Shown here: piece by piece, positions 1 through 8,212 of the stretch | How the letters are laid out: each line of letters begins with the position of its first letter | Position numbering within the stretch: the stretch's first letter is position 1 | Assembly: GCA_036389715.1 (NCBI GenBank) | Contig: DASVWH010000048.1 | Coordinates: forward strand, 1 to 8,934 | Source of the DNA: DASVWH01 sp036389715 | GTDB lineage: Bacteria > Acidobacteriota > Blastocatellia > Pyrinomonadales > Pyrinomonadaceae | Reading direction: 5' to 3' | DNA: 8,934 nucleotides | Program-made: the position numbers and the translations under genes | The notes under the pieces: model-generated | Databases searched by the model: none | Told to the model about the DNA's origin: nothing | Seen by the model: only the letters and a program-made list of their open reading frames with translations

Positions 1-1
1 C

Positions 2-421
2 TGGGGAGCGCGCAGGCTGACGGACAAGCACAGGGGCTACGGCGGGTTCCTGCTGACCAAGCATGGCCGCTCGGTTCTCTTCGCAGGAGATACCGCGTAC
101 ACGAAAGCCTTCGCACGGCTGCGCGAGCGCGCGCGAATCGAGCTGGCGATTCTTCCCATCGGCGCTTATGACCCGTACATCAACGTTCACGCCAACCCGG
201 AGCAGTCATGGGCGATGAGCCGCGAGATGAATGCCGCGTACATGCTGCCGATGCATCATTCGACGTTTCGTCTGAGCCGCGAGCCGGTCGAAGAGCCTGT
301 CGAGCGCCTGCTGGCGGCGGCCGGGGAGGAACGCTGGCGCGTCGCGCTGACCGAACCGGGCCAGACCTGGACGCTGCCCGCAGAGGCGACGGATGATGCG
401 AGCACTCTGCCGAAGCCGTGA
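2..421 (+). CDS. MBL-fold hydrolase, NAPE-PLD/UlaG-like, C-terminal part (5' end outside window)
   Basis: This is the last 139 codons of a gene whose start lies before the window; the frame is open from base 2 to a TGA at 419-421. Seen: a GDTAY motif (partial residues 29-33), whose Asp is the expected metal bridge; LPIGAYDP followed by an HANPEQ segment; and MHHSTF (residues 84-89), matching the MHWGTF motif that carries the last histidine ligand. This order is typical of the N-acyl-phosphatidylethanolamine phospholipase D-like branch of zinc-dependent metallo-beta-lactamase-fold hydrolases. The HxHxDH metal-binding motif, expected in the N-terminal half, is off-window and cannot be checked. 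The real substrate cannot be told from this fragment; bacterial members include phosphodiesterases and L-ascorbate-6-phosphate lactonase-like enzymes. It converges on the Nudix gene, 66 bp away. Confidence 0.82.
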   Translation, partial: WGARRLTDKHRGYGGFLLTKHGRSVLFAGDTAYTKAFARLRERARIELAILPIGAYDPYINVHANPEQSWAMSREMNAAYMLPMHHSTFRLSREPVEEPVERLLAAAGEERWRVALTEPGQTWTLPAEATDDASTLPKP

Positions 422-450
422 CGAGTTTTTGCCGGAGCGTTGACGAGCGA

Positions 451-487
451 GGAGGCCGGGCCGTCAGACCGTTAATCTCCCGGCTCC
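451..487. terminator. imperfect hairpin between convergent genes, possible bidirectional terminator
   Basis: GGAGGCCGGG (451-460) can pair with CCCGGCTCC (479-487) with one bulged G and an 18-base loop. It fills the gap between the stop codons of the MBL-fold gene and the Nudix gene. No run of T follows on either strand, so it lacks the classic intrinsic-terminator tail. The placement is the main argument. Confidence 0.25.
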
Positions 488-964
488 CTAGTCTTCCGGC
501 TCTCCCGAATCCGCCTCGGCAGGCAGGGCCAGGATCATCTGACGGGCGCGTTCGACGACCTGCCTTTCACCCTTAAAGGCCAGCATCCCGCGCGCCGCTT
601 CAATCTCGACCCAGCGTGCTTCATTCACTTCATGGTCATGGTCGCGGACGCTGCCGGACCTGTAGCGCAGCAGGAAGAAGTGAACGAACTTGTGAAAGCG
701 CACGCGCTCGCCGCGAGTGGTCGAGACGTACCAGTACTCGATCTTCTCAATCGGGGCGAGCAGCTCCGTCCGCAGCCCCGCCTCCTCGCGCACCTCGCGC
801 AGGGCCGTCGCTTCCGGCTCTTCGCCGTCGTCTACCAGCCCCTTCGGCAATTGCCAGCGGGAATCCGCGCCGACCGAAATCAGCGCGACCTCTATCTCTG
901 CCGCGCGCCGCCGAAAGGCAACGCCGCCCGCGGAGACCTGCGTTCTGGTGATGAGCTGTGCCAT
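488..964 (-). CDS. Nudix hydrolase
   Basis: A 158-residue protein starting MAQLITRTQVSAGGVAF. It holds a perfect Nudix box (G x5 E x7 REUxEExGU) at residues 42-64: G42, E48, then REVREEAGL at 56-64, with E57, E60 and E61 in the metal-binding positions. The strand before it, WQLPKG, and the EARWVE segment near residue 118 are also typical of the fold. Nudix enzymes cleave nucleoside diphosphates linked to another group. The short single-domain form with WQLPKG resembles dinucleoside polyphosphate (Ap4A-type) hydrolases, but the substrate is not set by sequence alone. The frame stays open upstream to 1138, but the added residues look non-coding, and the alignment of the first beta strand to the family favours ATG at 964. 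There is no good ribosome binding site; a palindrome, CGTTACTGTAACG, sits 7 bases upstream of the start. Confidence 0.94.
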   Translation of the reverse strand: MAQLITRTQVSAGGVAFRRRAAEIEVALISVGADSRWQLPKGLVDDGEEPEATALREVREEAGLRTELLAPIEKIEYWYVSTTRGERVRFHKFVHFFLLRYRSGSVRDHDHEVNEARWVEIEAARGMLAFKGERQVVERARQMILALPAEADSGEPED

Positions 965-970
965 TTCAAT

Positions 971-983
971 CGTTACTGTAACG
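971..983. repeat. 13-bp palindrome CGTTACTGTAACG, possible operator
   Basis: Two perfect 6-base arms surround one central base. The site lies 7 bases upstream of the Nudix start codon and would be inside its 5' leader if the promoter call at 1005-1033 is right. That is a position where a repressor or an RNA hairpin could act. The match is short and could be chance. Confidence 0.35.
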
Positions 984-1004
984 AAAAATCGCGTCGAAGT
1001 GTAG

Positions 1005-1033
1005 ATTATGCCGCGCCGCGATTTTGCTGTCCC
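1005..1033 (-). promoter_or_regulatory. candidate sigma70-type promoter for the Nudix gene
   Basis: On the minus strand GGGACA (1028-1033) is followed after 17 bases by CATAAT (1005-1010). These match four of six and five of six consensus bases. Transcription would begin near 998, leaving about 33 bases before the ATG at 964. The region is locally less GC-rich around the -10 box. This is motif reading only. Confidence 0.4.
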
Positions 1034-1191
1034 GAAGCGGTCGCCCGGCGAGCGATGATGCGCCGAAAGCCGCGCTCCCGGCACGCTGACGCCGGGCCGG
1101 ACCTGCGACCCGGCTATTGTCTTCATGCCCAATCTCAACTACTCTGACCACCCTGGCCGTTAATTCGCGGCGCGCGGGAAATCGGTGCGCG

Positions 1192-1201
1192 GGAATATTC
1201 C
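1192..1201. repeat. 10-bp palindrome GGAATATTCC
   Basis: A perfect palindrome 29 bases upstream of the ATG at 1231, in the spacer before the membrane-protein gene. It could overlap the promoter of that gene and serve as a binding site. No convincing -35/-10 pair was found around it. Confidence 0.3.
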
Positions 1202-1230
1202 GGCCTCTTCTCGGTAAGGGAGTCCAACTG

Positions 1231-1743
1231 ATGCATGAAGCTCAAGACGATGCGGCAAACGTCAGGCCGGGCGAGTTGGCCCGGAGCGCGGGCGAGCGGC
1301 CGGTCTGGAAGCGGGCGGCGCTCTATTTCGCCGTCGGCCTGATAGGCTTTCTGATCGGGTTTCTTCCGATGTGGCTCAAGGCGCGCGAACGCGGCCGCGA
1401 GCTTGAGGTCAGAGGGCGCGAGTTGACCGTCAGCCGGATGCAGAACAGCCTGGCGTCGGCAGCCGTCGGTGCGCGGCGCGGCGATTATGAGCCCGCGCGC
1501 CAGTCTGCGAGCGAGTTCTTCAAGGCTTTACGGGAGCAGGTTGACGGCGGCGATAATTCGGCGCTGACAGCGACCCAGCGCAACGGGCTCAAGCCCCTGC
1601 TCGACCCGCGCGACGATGTCATTACGCTGCTCGCACGCAGCGACCCGGCCGCCTCCGACCGTCTCTCCGACATGTACGCCCTCTATCTGCAAACGATGAA
1701 GGCGGAAGTGAAAAGCGAGACGACCGGCGCGCAAGGCCAGTAA
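1231..1743 (+). CDS. single-pass inner-membrane protein of unknown function
   Basis: A 170-residue protein not recognised as a named family. The start at 1231 is preferred over an upstream TTG at 1117 because TAAGGGAG lies 8 bases before it and the upstream residues look non-coding. Residues 1-27 are polar and acidic to mixed. A hydrophobic stretch near residues 31-48 (ALYFAVGLIGFLIGFLPMWL) gives one membrane helix, followed by a charged KARERGRELEVRGREL segment that should form a helix or short coiled coil. The rest (about 75-165) is soluble and helical, with no cysteines and no catalytic motif visible. Positive charge after the helix makes a cytoplasmic C-terminus possible, although the WKR before it argues the other way, so topology is open. 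It converges on the topoisomerase gene and is divergent from the Nudix gene, so it looks monocistronic. Confidence 0.75.
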   Translation: MHEAQDDAANVRPGELARSAGERPVWKRAALYFAVGLIGFLIGFLPMWLKARERGRELEVRGRELTVSRMQNSLASAAVGARRGDYEPARQSASEFFKALREQVDGGDNSALTATQRNGLKPLLDPRDDVITLLARSDPAASDRLSDMYALYLQTMKAEVKSETTGAQGQ

Positions 1744-1805
1744 GGGCGAGGAATGCCGTAGAACAACAGGTGAGCAAGCGGGAAAAAGTGAAGCGCAGGA
1801 AAGAG

Positions 1806-1851
1806 AATCGCTTCAAACGCTTCGCTTAATCGCTTCGCTTAATCGCTTCGC
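1806..1851. repeat. 13-bp tandem repeat (CGCTTCGCTTAAT), about 2.6 copies plus a degenerate copy
   Basis: CGCTTCGCTTAAT occurs at 1818-1830 and 1831-1843 exactly, then CGCTTCGC at 1844-1851; a degenerate copy starts AATCGCTTCAAA at 1806. Upstream TGAAGCG (1789-1795) can pair with CGCTTCA (1809-1815) as a 7-bp stem with a 13-base loop. The repeat sits in the 166-bp spacer between two convergent genes, so it may take part in transcription termination or may simply be slippage product. Confidence 0.75.
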
Positions 1852-1909
1852 CTTGCTTTACGTTTTCCGTCTGGCGCTTTAGAGCGTGCCCGCTCTTCGG
1901 CTGCACTCT

Positions 1910-2926
1910 TCAGGTGGCCTGCTCTTTGAGTAGATTGAGGAGACCTTTCTCAGAGGGGTGCAGGCCGCGCAGGTTGCGTGCGACCAGCTCTTCGATGTTG
2001 CCGAAGTAGTTGGCGACCACGCATCCTCGCTCGAAATTGGTCAGGACTTCGGGCGAGATGTAGGAAGAGCGGCAGACGGCCGGAGTGTTGCCGAGGTGCT
2101 CGGCCGTCTCTTTAATCGCTCCGACGACGGCTCGCTTCCGTGCCGTTTTGCTCCCGTCAACCTCGGCCTCGGCGCGTGCGAGCGCGCAGGCGCAGATCAG
2201 CGTCCCGGCCCAGGTGCGGAAATCCTTCGCGCTGAACTGCCCGCCCATGACCTCCTTGATGTACTGGTTGATGTGCCGCCGTTTGACATCCACCAGCCGC
2301 CCCTCTTCGTCCTCGTACTTGAAGACCTCGTAGCCGGGCAGCTCCATCAGCCGCTTGACGATGCGTGCCACCGTGCGGTCGCGCAGCTCCCTGTGCTGCT
2401 GTTGGCCGGACTTGCCCCTGAAATCGAAGATGACCAGGTCGCCCTTGACCGTCACGTGCCTGCGCCGCAGAGTGGCCAGCCCGTAGCTGCCGTTCTCGGC
2501 GGCGTAAACCTGGCTGCCGGGGCGGATGAAACAGGTCGAGAGAATGCGCAGGATGCAGGCCATGACCTTCTCGCGGCCGATGCCGGGGCGCGCCAGGTCG
2601 AGCGCGACGGTCCGGCGCATCCGGGGCAGAGCGGCCGCAAATTGCATCAGCCGCTCGAACTTCTTCTGCTCCTGCCGCTTCGTGTGGGCCTCGTGGTAGA
2701 GGTATTGCCAGCGCCCGGCCGCGTCCCTGCCGACGGCCTGAAGCGTCCCGCGCGCCAGGGGATTGATCGCCACTTCGGTCCAGGCCGGAGGGATGCGCAG
2801 GGCGCGGATTCTCTGTAAATCCTCTTTGCCGACCGCGCGCCCGTCGGCCGTCCGGTAGGTGAACCCCTGCTTTGGCGTCCCCGTCCGCCGGATACCGCTC
2901 TGCTGCAACTTTTCGAGTCTGGTCAT
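1910..2926 (-). CDS. DNA topoisomerase IB (bacterial, poxvirus-like)
   Basis: A 338-residue type IB topoisomerase, which relaxes supercoils by nicking one strand through a 3'-phosphotyrosine link without ATP or a divalent metal. The N-terminal DNA-binding domain spans about 1-100 (IPPAWTEVAINP near 45-56, YLYHEAHTKRQEQKKF near 75-90). The catalytic domain follows. Active-site residues line up with the known family: R135 in FIRPG, K172 in FRGKSG, R237 in KDFRTWAGT, N280 in LGNTPAVCR and nucleophile Y289 in SSYISPEV. Asn at 280, where vaccinia enzyme has His, is the normal state in bacterial enzymes such as that of Deinococcus, so the protein should be active. The length is usual for the group. 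The ATG at 2926 has a GGCGGGGA stretch about 9 bases upstream. The gene is divergent from clpS and has no operon partner in the window; such enzymes are accessory and patchily distributed. Confidence 0.97.
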   Translation of the reverse strand: MTRLEKLQQSGIRRTGTPKQGFTYRTADGRAVGKEDLQRIRALRIPPAWTEVAINPLARGTLQAVGRDAAGRWQYLYHEAHTKRQEQKKFERLMQFAAALPRMRRTVALDLARPGIGREKVMACILRILSTCFIRPGSQVYAAENGSYGLATLRRRHVTVKGDLVIFDFRGKSGQQQHRELRDRTVARIVKRLMELPGYEVFKYEDEEGRLVDVKRRHINQYIKEVMGGQFSAKDFRTWAGTLICACALARAEAEVDGSKTARKRAVVGAIKETAEHLGNTPAVCRSSYISPEVLTNFERGCVVANYFGNIEELVARNLRGLHPSEKGLLNLLKEQAT

Positions 2927-3106
2927 AATCGAATCCCCGCCTGGAAAGTCTGCCCTCTATCGGCGCGGCTTTGCGCCCCTGCTGCCTATGTGCCCGCGCC
3001 GCCGCATCTTCGTACCATACGCCGGGAATCGGGAAAAGAGAAAGCGCGCCACTCCCGGCAGGGCCGCCCTTAATCTGCCGGAGTGATTGGAGGGGCGCGG
3101 GTTGAT

Positions 3107-3136
3107 TCAACAAATGCGCGCACGCTACGGTATGAT
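3107..3136 (+). promoter_or_regulatory. candidate sigma70-type promoter for clpS
   Basis: TCAACA (3107-3112), 18 bases, then TATGAT (3131-3136) gives a fair -35/-10 pair. Transcription would begin near 3143, about 26 bases before the clpS ATG. The -35 box overlaps a small palindrome, TTGATTCAA (3102-3110). This would drive clpS and probably clpA. Confidence 0.42.
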
Positions 3137-3168
3137 AGTGTGAAAATTCAGAGCGAGAGCTGGTTGCC

Positions 3169-3492
3169 ATGCCACGACCCGATTTTGAACTGGACGAGCT
3201 GGTTGAGACCAAGAGCGAGGCCAAACTTGAGAAGCCGCCGCTCTACAAGGTGCTGCTGCATAACGACGATTTTACGACGATGGAGTTCGTCGTCCACATC
3301 CTTGAGACGGTCTTTCAGCGCACGGAGAGCGACGCTTTTCGGATCATGCTCCAGGTGCACCTGGAGGGGACGGGCGTCGCCGGGATTTATACTTACGAGA
3401 TCGCCGAGACGAAGGTCGCAAAGGTCACGAGCCTCGCTCAAGCGAACGAGTATCCGCTGCTCTGCACGATAGAGGAGGTCGGGCCCGGTTAA
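3169..3492 (+). CDS. clpS: ATP-dependent Clp protease adaptor ClpS
   Basis: A 107-residue cytoplasmic adaptor that binds proteins with destabilising N-terminal residues (Leu, Phe, Tyr, Trp) and hands them to ClpA for degradation by ClpAP. The N-terminal extension (1-24) is flexible and charged, as needed for handover. The core begins LYKVLLHNDDFTTMEFV: N32, D33 and D34 match the N34-D35-D36 set of E. coli ClpS that holds the free alpha-amino group, and M38 matches the gate residue Met40. H64 in LQVHLEG matches the binding-pocket His66, and AETKVAKV (79-86) and NEYPLLCTIE (93-102) complete the fold. The length is usual for the family. It is followed by clpA after 52 bp on the same strand, the classic arrangement. 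The ribosome binding site is weak. Confidence 0.97.
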   Translation: MPRPDFELDELVETKSEAKLEKPPLYKVLLHNDDFTTMEFVVHILETVFQRTESDAFRIMLQVHLEGTGVAGIYTYEIAETKVAKVTSLAQANEYPLLCTIEEVGPG

Positions 3493-3544
3493 AGATTCGA
3501 GCGCGGGCGCGGGCAGCAAGGCGGGGTTGAGATTATTACCGATT

Positions 3545-5794
<2,250 letters not shown>

Positions 5795-5826
5795 AAAGAG
5801 AGCGAAAGAGAGCCTGGCTTACTCCC

Positions 5827-5889
5827 CGGCCTGCACCTTCGGCTTGCTTCCCGGCTTGCTCCTCGGAGACTTGCTTCAAGACCTGCTTC
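5827..5889. repeat. degenerate 12-bp tandem repeat in the clpA-aat spacer
   Basis: Five units can be laid out: CCGGCCTGCACC, TCGGCTTGCTTC, CCGGCTTGCTCC, TCGGagaCTTGCTTC (3-base insert) and AAGACCTGCTTC. Just upstream, at 5795-5814, there is also a 10-bp doublet, AAAGAGAGCG/AAAGAGAGCC, directly after the clpA stop. The spacer holds no gene of its own and no clear terminator, so read-through from clpA into aat remains possible. Confidence 0.7.
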
Positions 5890-5940
5890 TGTCGCGCTTT
5901 CAGCCGTGCCGTTCGAAGACGGGCTTTTCCCTTCGGGTGA

Positions 5941-6654
5941 ATGATGGGCTTGATACGATTTCCTGACCCGCGCTTTGCCAGCGAAGAGGGCATCGTCGCT
6001 ATCGGCGGCAAGCTGACCGTCGAGAATCTCCTCGCGGCATATCGCCGGGGCATCTTTCCCTGGCCGATTGAGGGCTGGCCGCTGACCTGGTTCTGCCTCG
6101 CAGAGCGGGCGATTCTCGAATTCGGGAGACTGCATGTCCCGCGCCGCCTCGAAAGGTTAAGAAGAGGCTCGGCGCTCAAGTTCACGATTGATCGCAGCTT
6201 CAGCGCCGTCATTCGGGCCTGCGCCGCCACCCGGCGCAAGGATGAGGACGGGACCTGGATTACGCCCGAGGTGATTCGCGCCTACACGGAGCTGCACCTG
6301 GCGGGCCACGCGCACAGCGTCGAAGCCTGGGAGGGAGAGACGCTGGTCGGCGGGCTCTACGGCGTCGAAGCCGACGGGGCCTTCGCGGGCGAGAGCATGT
6401 TTCACCTGCGCCCGAACGCTTCAAAGCTCGCGCTGCTTCACCTGATCGAGCACCTCGAAAGCCGCGGGCTCGACTGGATGGATATTCAGGTCATGACGCC
6501 GCACATGGAGGCCCTTGGCGCACACCTCCTCCCGCGCGACGAATTCCTCGCGCGGCTGGAAGAGACCCGCGCCAGAGGTCTCAAGCTCTTCGAGCAGGGG
6601 CAATCCCCGGCGCGCGCAGCCCCAAGCAATGGGATGAATTTGATAGATAGATGA
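5941..6654 (+). CDS. aat: leucyl/phenylalanyl-tRNA--protein transferase
   Basis: A 237-residue cytoplasmic enzyme that transfers Leu or Phe from aminoacyl-tRNA to proteins with N-terminal Lys or Arg, turning them into ClpS substrates. Seen: GIVAIGGKLTVENLLAAYRR (17-36), then GIFPW with W41; GTWIT with W106; AYTELHLAGHAHSVEAW (114-130); LVGGLYGV; GESMF with E151; NASKLALLHLIEHL (159-172). W41, W106 and E151 match substrate-binding residues W49, W111 and E156 of E. coli Aat. Two conserved stretches differ: the usual LWWSPDPRAVL is TWFCLAERAIL here, and GESMFSR is GESMFHL. The C-terminal tail after 215 is low-complexity. Start: a stop codon at 5938-5940 fixes ATG 5941 or 5944; the upstream ribosome binding site is poor. 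The stop overlaps the next start codon by ATGA. Confidence 0.96.
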   Translation: MMGLIRFPDPRFASEEGIVAIGGKLTVENLLAAYRRGIFPWPIEGWPLTWFCLAERAILEFGRLHVPRRLERLRRGSALKFTIDRSFSAVIRACAATRRKDEDGTWITPEVIRAYTELHLAGHAHSVEAWEGETLVGGLYGVEADGAFAGESMFHLRPNASKLALLHLIEHLESRGLDWMDIQVMTPHMEALGAHLLPRDEFLARLEETRARGLKLFEQGQSPARAAPSNGMNLIDR

Positions 6655-6666
6655 ATTTCATAGACA
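6633..6666. repeat. 17-bp tandem near-duplication across the aat stop and cvpA start
   Basis: GATGAATTTGATAGATA (6633-6649) is followed directly by GATGAATTTCATAGACA (6650-6666), 15 of 17 bases identical. The first copy encodes the aat C-terminus MNLID; the second encodes the CvpA N-terminus MNFID. Because 17 is not a multiple of three, the copies are in different frames. Confidence 0.85.
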
Positions 6667-7607
6667 TCTTCTTAATCCTGTTCGTGCTCCTGAGCGTCGT
6701 GCTGGGCTGGCGGCGCGGCTTTATCCTGGGGGTGCTCGATCTCGTGCGGTGGATGAGCAGCCTGCTGCTGGCCCTGCGTTTCTACCAGCCGGTCTCGCAA
6801 GCGCTCGGCGCTCTCTTCAGGCTGACGGAGGTCTGGAGCCAGCCGCTGGCCTTCCTCCTCATCGCCATGACGACGAGCCTCTGCGTGCACCTGCTCGGCC
6901 GCAAGTTGCTCGAAAGGCTGCCGGAGAATATTCACGAGCGGCAGTGGAACAGGCTGCTCGGCGTCCTGCCCGGCCTGGTCAACGGGCTGATCGCGGCGAC
7001 GATTGCCGCGCCGCTGCTGCTGGCCCTGCCGCTGCCGGACGGCCTGCGCGTGCCCGTGCGCGAGAGCGTCGTGGCCAATCGTCTGGCGGTCATCAGCGAC
7101 CGCCTGGAGACGGCCCTGGTCCCGATCTTTGACGACGCTATCAGGCAGACGCTCAACACGCGCACGGTCCGGCCGGAGTCGGACGAGGTCGTCAAGCTGC
7201 CTTACACCCTGGCCGACACGCAGCCGCTGCCGGAACTGGAGGCCGAGATGCTGAACCTGGTCAACCAGGAGCGCGCCAGGGCCGGGCTCGCGCCGCTTGC
7301 GCCCGACCCGGAGCTGACCGAAGTGGCGCGCCGTCATTCGTCCGATATGTTCGCGCGCGGCTACTTCGCGCACATGACGCCGGAAGGCCGCAGCCCCTTT
7401 GACCGGATGCGCGAGGCGGGCGTCGGCTACCGCGCGGCGGGCGAGAACCTGGCGCTCGCACCGACGCTCGCGATGGCGCATACGGGCCTGATGAATTCGC
7501 CGGGGCATCGCGCCAATATCCTGCGCCCGCAGTTCGGACGCCTCGGCATCGGCATCATGGACGGAGGCTGGCGCGGCCTGATGGTGACACAAAACTTCCG
7601 CGATTAG
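6651..7607 (+). CDS. CvpA-like membrane domain fused to a C-terminal CAP (SCP/PR-1) domain
   Basis: A 318-residue two-part envelope protein. The N-terminal part (about 1-128) has the CvpA fold: four hydrophobic segments near 4-19, 25-43, 63-82 and 104-127, with the family GWRRGFILGVLDLV signature after the first. Basic residues in the loops after segments 1 and 3 (WRRG; RKLLERLPENIHERQWNR) place those loops inside, so the C-terminus should be outside the cytoplasm. A linker (129-195) leads to a CAP domain (about 197-317): LNLVNQERARAGLAPL, HSSDMFARGYFAH, GENLA, MNSPGHRANIL, RLGIGI and VTQNF. H229, E265 and H286 are likely pocket residues. CvpA is known for colicin V production and envelope stress; the biochemical role of bacterial CAP domains is mostly unknown. 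It starts inside the aat stop (ATGA) with no Shine-Dalgarno, so translation is probably coupled. Confidence 0.93.
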   Translation: MNFIDIFLILFVLLSVVLGWRRGFILGVLDLVRWMSSLLLALRFYQPVSQALGALFRLTEVWSQPLAFLLIAMTTSLCVHLLGRKLLERLPENIHERQWNRLLGVLPGLVNGLIAATIAAPLLLALPLPDGLRVPVRESVVANRLAVISDRLETALVPIFDDAIRQTLNTRTVRPESDEVVKLPYTLADTQPLPELEAEMLNLVNQERARAGLAPLAPDPELTEVARRHSSDMFARGYFAHMTPEGRSPFDRMREAGVGYRAAGENLALAPTLAMAHTGLMNSPGHRANILRPQFGRLGIGIMDGGWRGLMVTQNFRD

Positions 7608-7970
7608 GGCGCGCCGAAATGGCCGTGGCCCTTTGCTCGAACGCTCGAACCTCCGCGACCAAGAGCAACCCTGAATAATCTACGGGCGTCTAAAAAGGCA
7701 GCCCGGCTCTCGCGTTAAACTCCACCGGCGGACCACGGCTCTCCTGCCCGGCGGAGAAGATCACACCTTCCTGCAAACCCTTCACACGAATGGGAGTCTC
7801 CGGCCGCGTAGCTTGTGCTCAAGGCGAGGGGCGTTATTTGCAGCGAAGGAAGCCGGGAAGGGGTCGAGTGGACGATGGGCGCTGTGCGGGCGGGAGAAAT
7901 CGAGCCGCATCCGCCGCCGCGTTCCGGGCCGCACTTAAAGAAGGGTGTAGAACAAGGAGTCTTAAAGGTA
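7608..7970. other. 363-bp spacer without a confident gene
   Basis: After the CvpA-CAP stop there is an 8-bp doublet GCTCGAAC (7635-7650) and no clear terminator. On the minus strand, 42 codons are open between a TGA (7819-7821) and a TAG (7690-7692), with a possible GTG start at 7785; the end reads EFNARAGLPF. The same stretch can fold: CTCCACCGG (7720-7728) opposes CCGGCGGAG (7748-7756), with a wobble pair only if the minus strand is transcribed, and a run of five T follows at 7692-7696 on that strand. It could be a small RNA, a decayed gene end or chance. The last part (about 7930-7970) is the leader of the next small gene. Confidence 0.5.
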
Positions 7971-8195
7971 ATGGAAGCGAAAATAATCTTACCGCCTTAT
8001 AACAGAATCGGGATTTGCAATAATTGCGGCGCGTCCGTTTATGCGCCGCAGCCGACCGCGAGCAAGGGCGGGCTGCCCGCGATGTCCGCCTGTGCGTGTC
8101 CGGCCGGGCCGGAGTTCCCGTCTGCGCAGGCGACAGGCAAAGCGGCCGAGGTCGTTGAAACCGGCGGCAATAGTGAAGCGGCGAAGGCCGCCTGA
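7971..8195 (+). CDS. small protein with a CxxC motif, function unknown
   Basis: A 74-residue protein not recognised as a known family. The ATG at 7971 is chosen because AAGGAG (7954-7959) lies 11 bases upstream and the residues before it in the same open frame (back to 7815) are of mixed, non-coding look. Seen: a short hydrophobic start (MEAKIILPPYNR), then GICNNCGASVYAPQ, where CxxC resembles a zinc-ribbon knuckle, and SACACP about 25 residues later, which could supply the second cysteine pair. The second half is Ala- and Glu-rich and probably disordered. There is no signal peptide or membrane helix. It lies 17 bp before another small gene on the same strand, and both are followed by a good terminator, which supports real transcription. 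A metal-binding role is inference only. Confidence 0.6.
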   Translation: MEAKIILPPYNRIGICNNCGASVYAPQPTASKGGLPAMSACACPAGPEFPSAQATGKAAEVVETGGNSEAAKAA

Positions 8196-8212
8196 GCGAA
8201 CAAGGGAGAGAG

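Noticed and set aside
965..1138. 58-residue N-terminal extension of the Nudix protein
   Set aside because: The extension lacks family similarity, covers the candidate promoter, and the Nudix fold begins right after the ATG at 964.
1958..2818. 286-codon plus-strand frame opposite the topoisomerase
   Set aside because: Antisense shadow with no domain signal and no ribosome binding site.
2157..3224. 355-codon minus-strand frame overlapping the topoisomerase in another frame
   Set aside because: The topoisomerase frame has all catalytic residues; this one is an off-frame translation of the same strand with Arg/Gly/Ala-rich low complexity.
6633..6666. Frameshift sequencing error splitting one Aat-CvpA-CAP gene
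   Set aside because: The two 17-bp copies differ at two positions, Aat is full length and ends naturally, and CvpA begins with a normal family N-terminus, so two overlapping genes is the simpler reading.
6672..7592. 306-codon minus-strand open frame opposite the CvpA-CAP gene
   Set aside because: Rich in His, Arg and Gln in the way typical of antisense GC-rich frames; the plus-strand protein has clear CvpA and CAP motifs.
7608..7970. Riboswitch or cobalamin-type leader upstream of the small genes
   Set aside because: I looked for B12-box, TPP and SAM-type conserved cores and found none; a hairpin alone is not enough.
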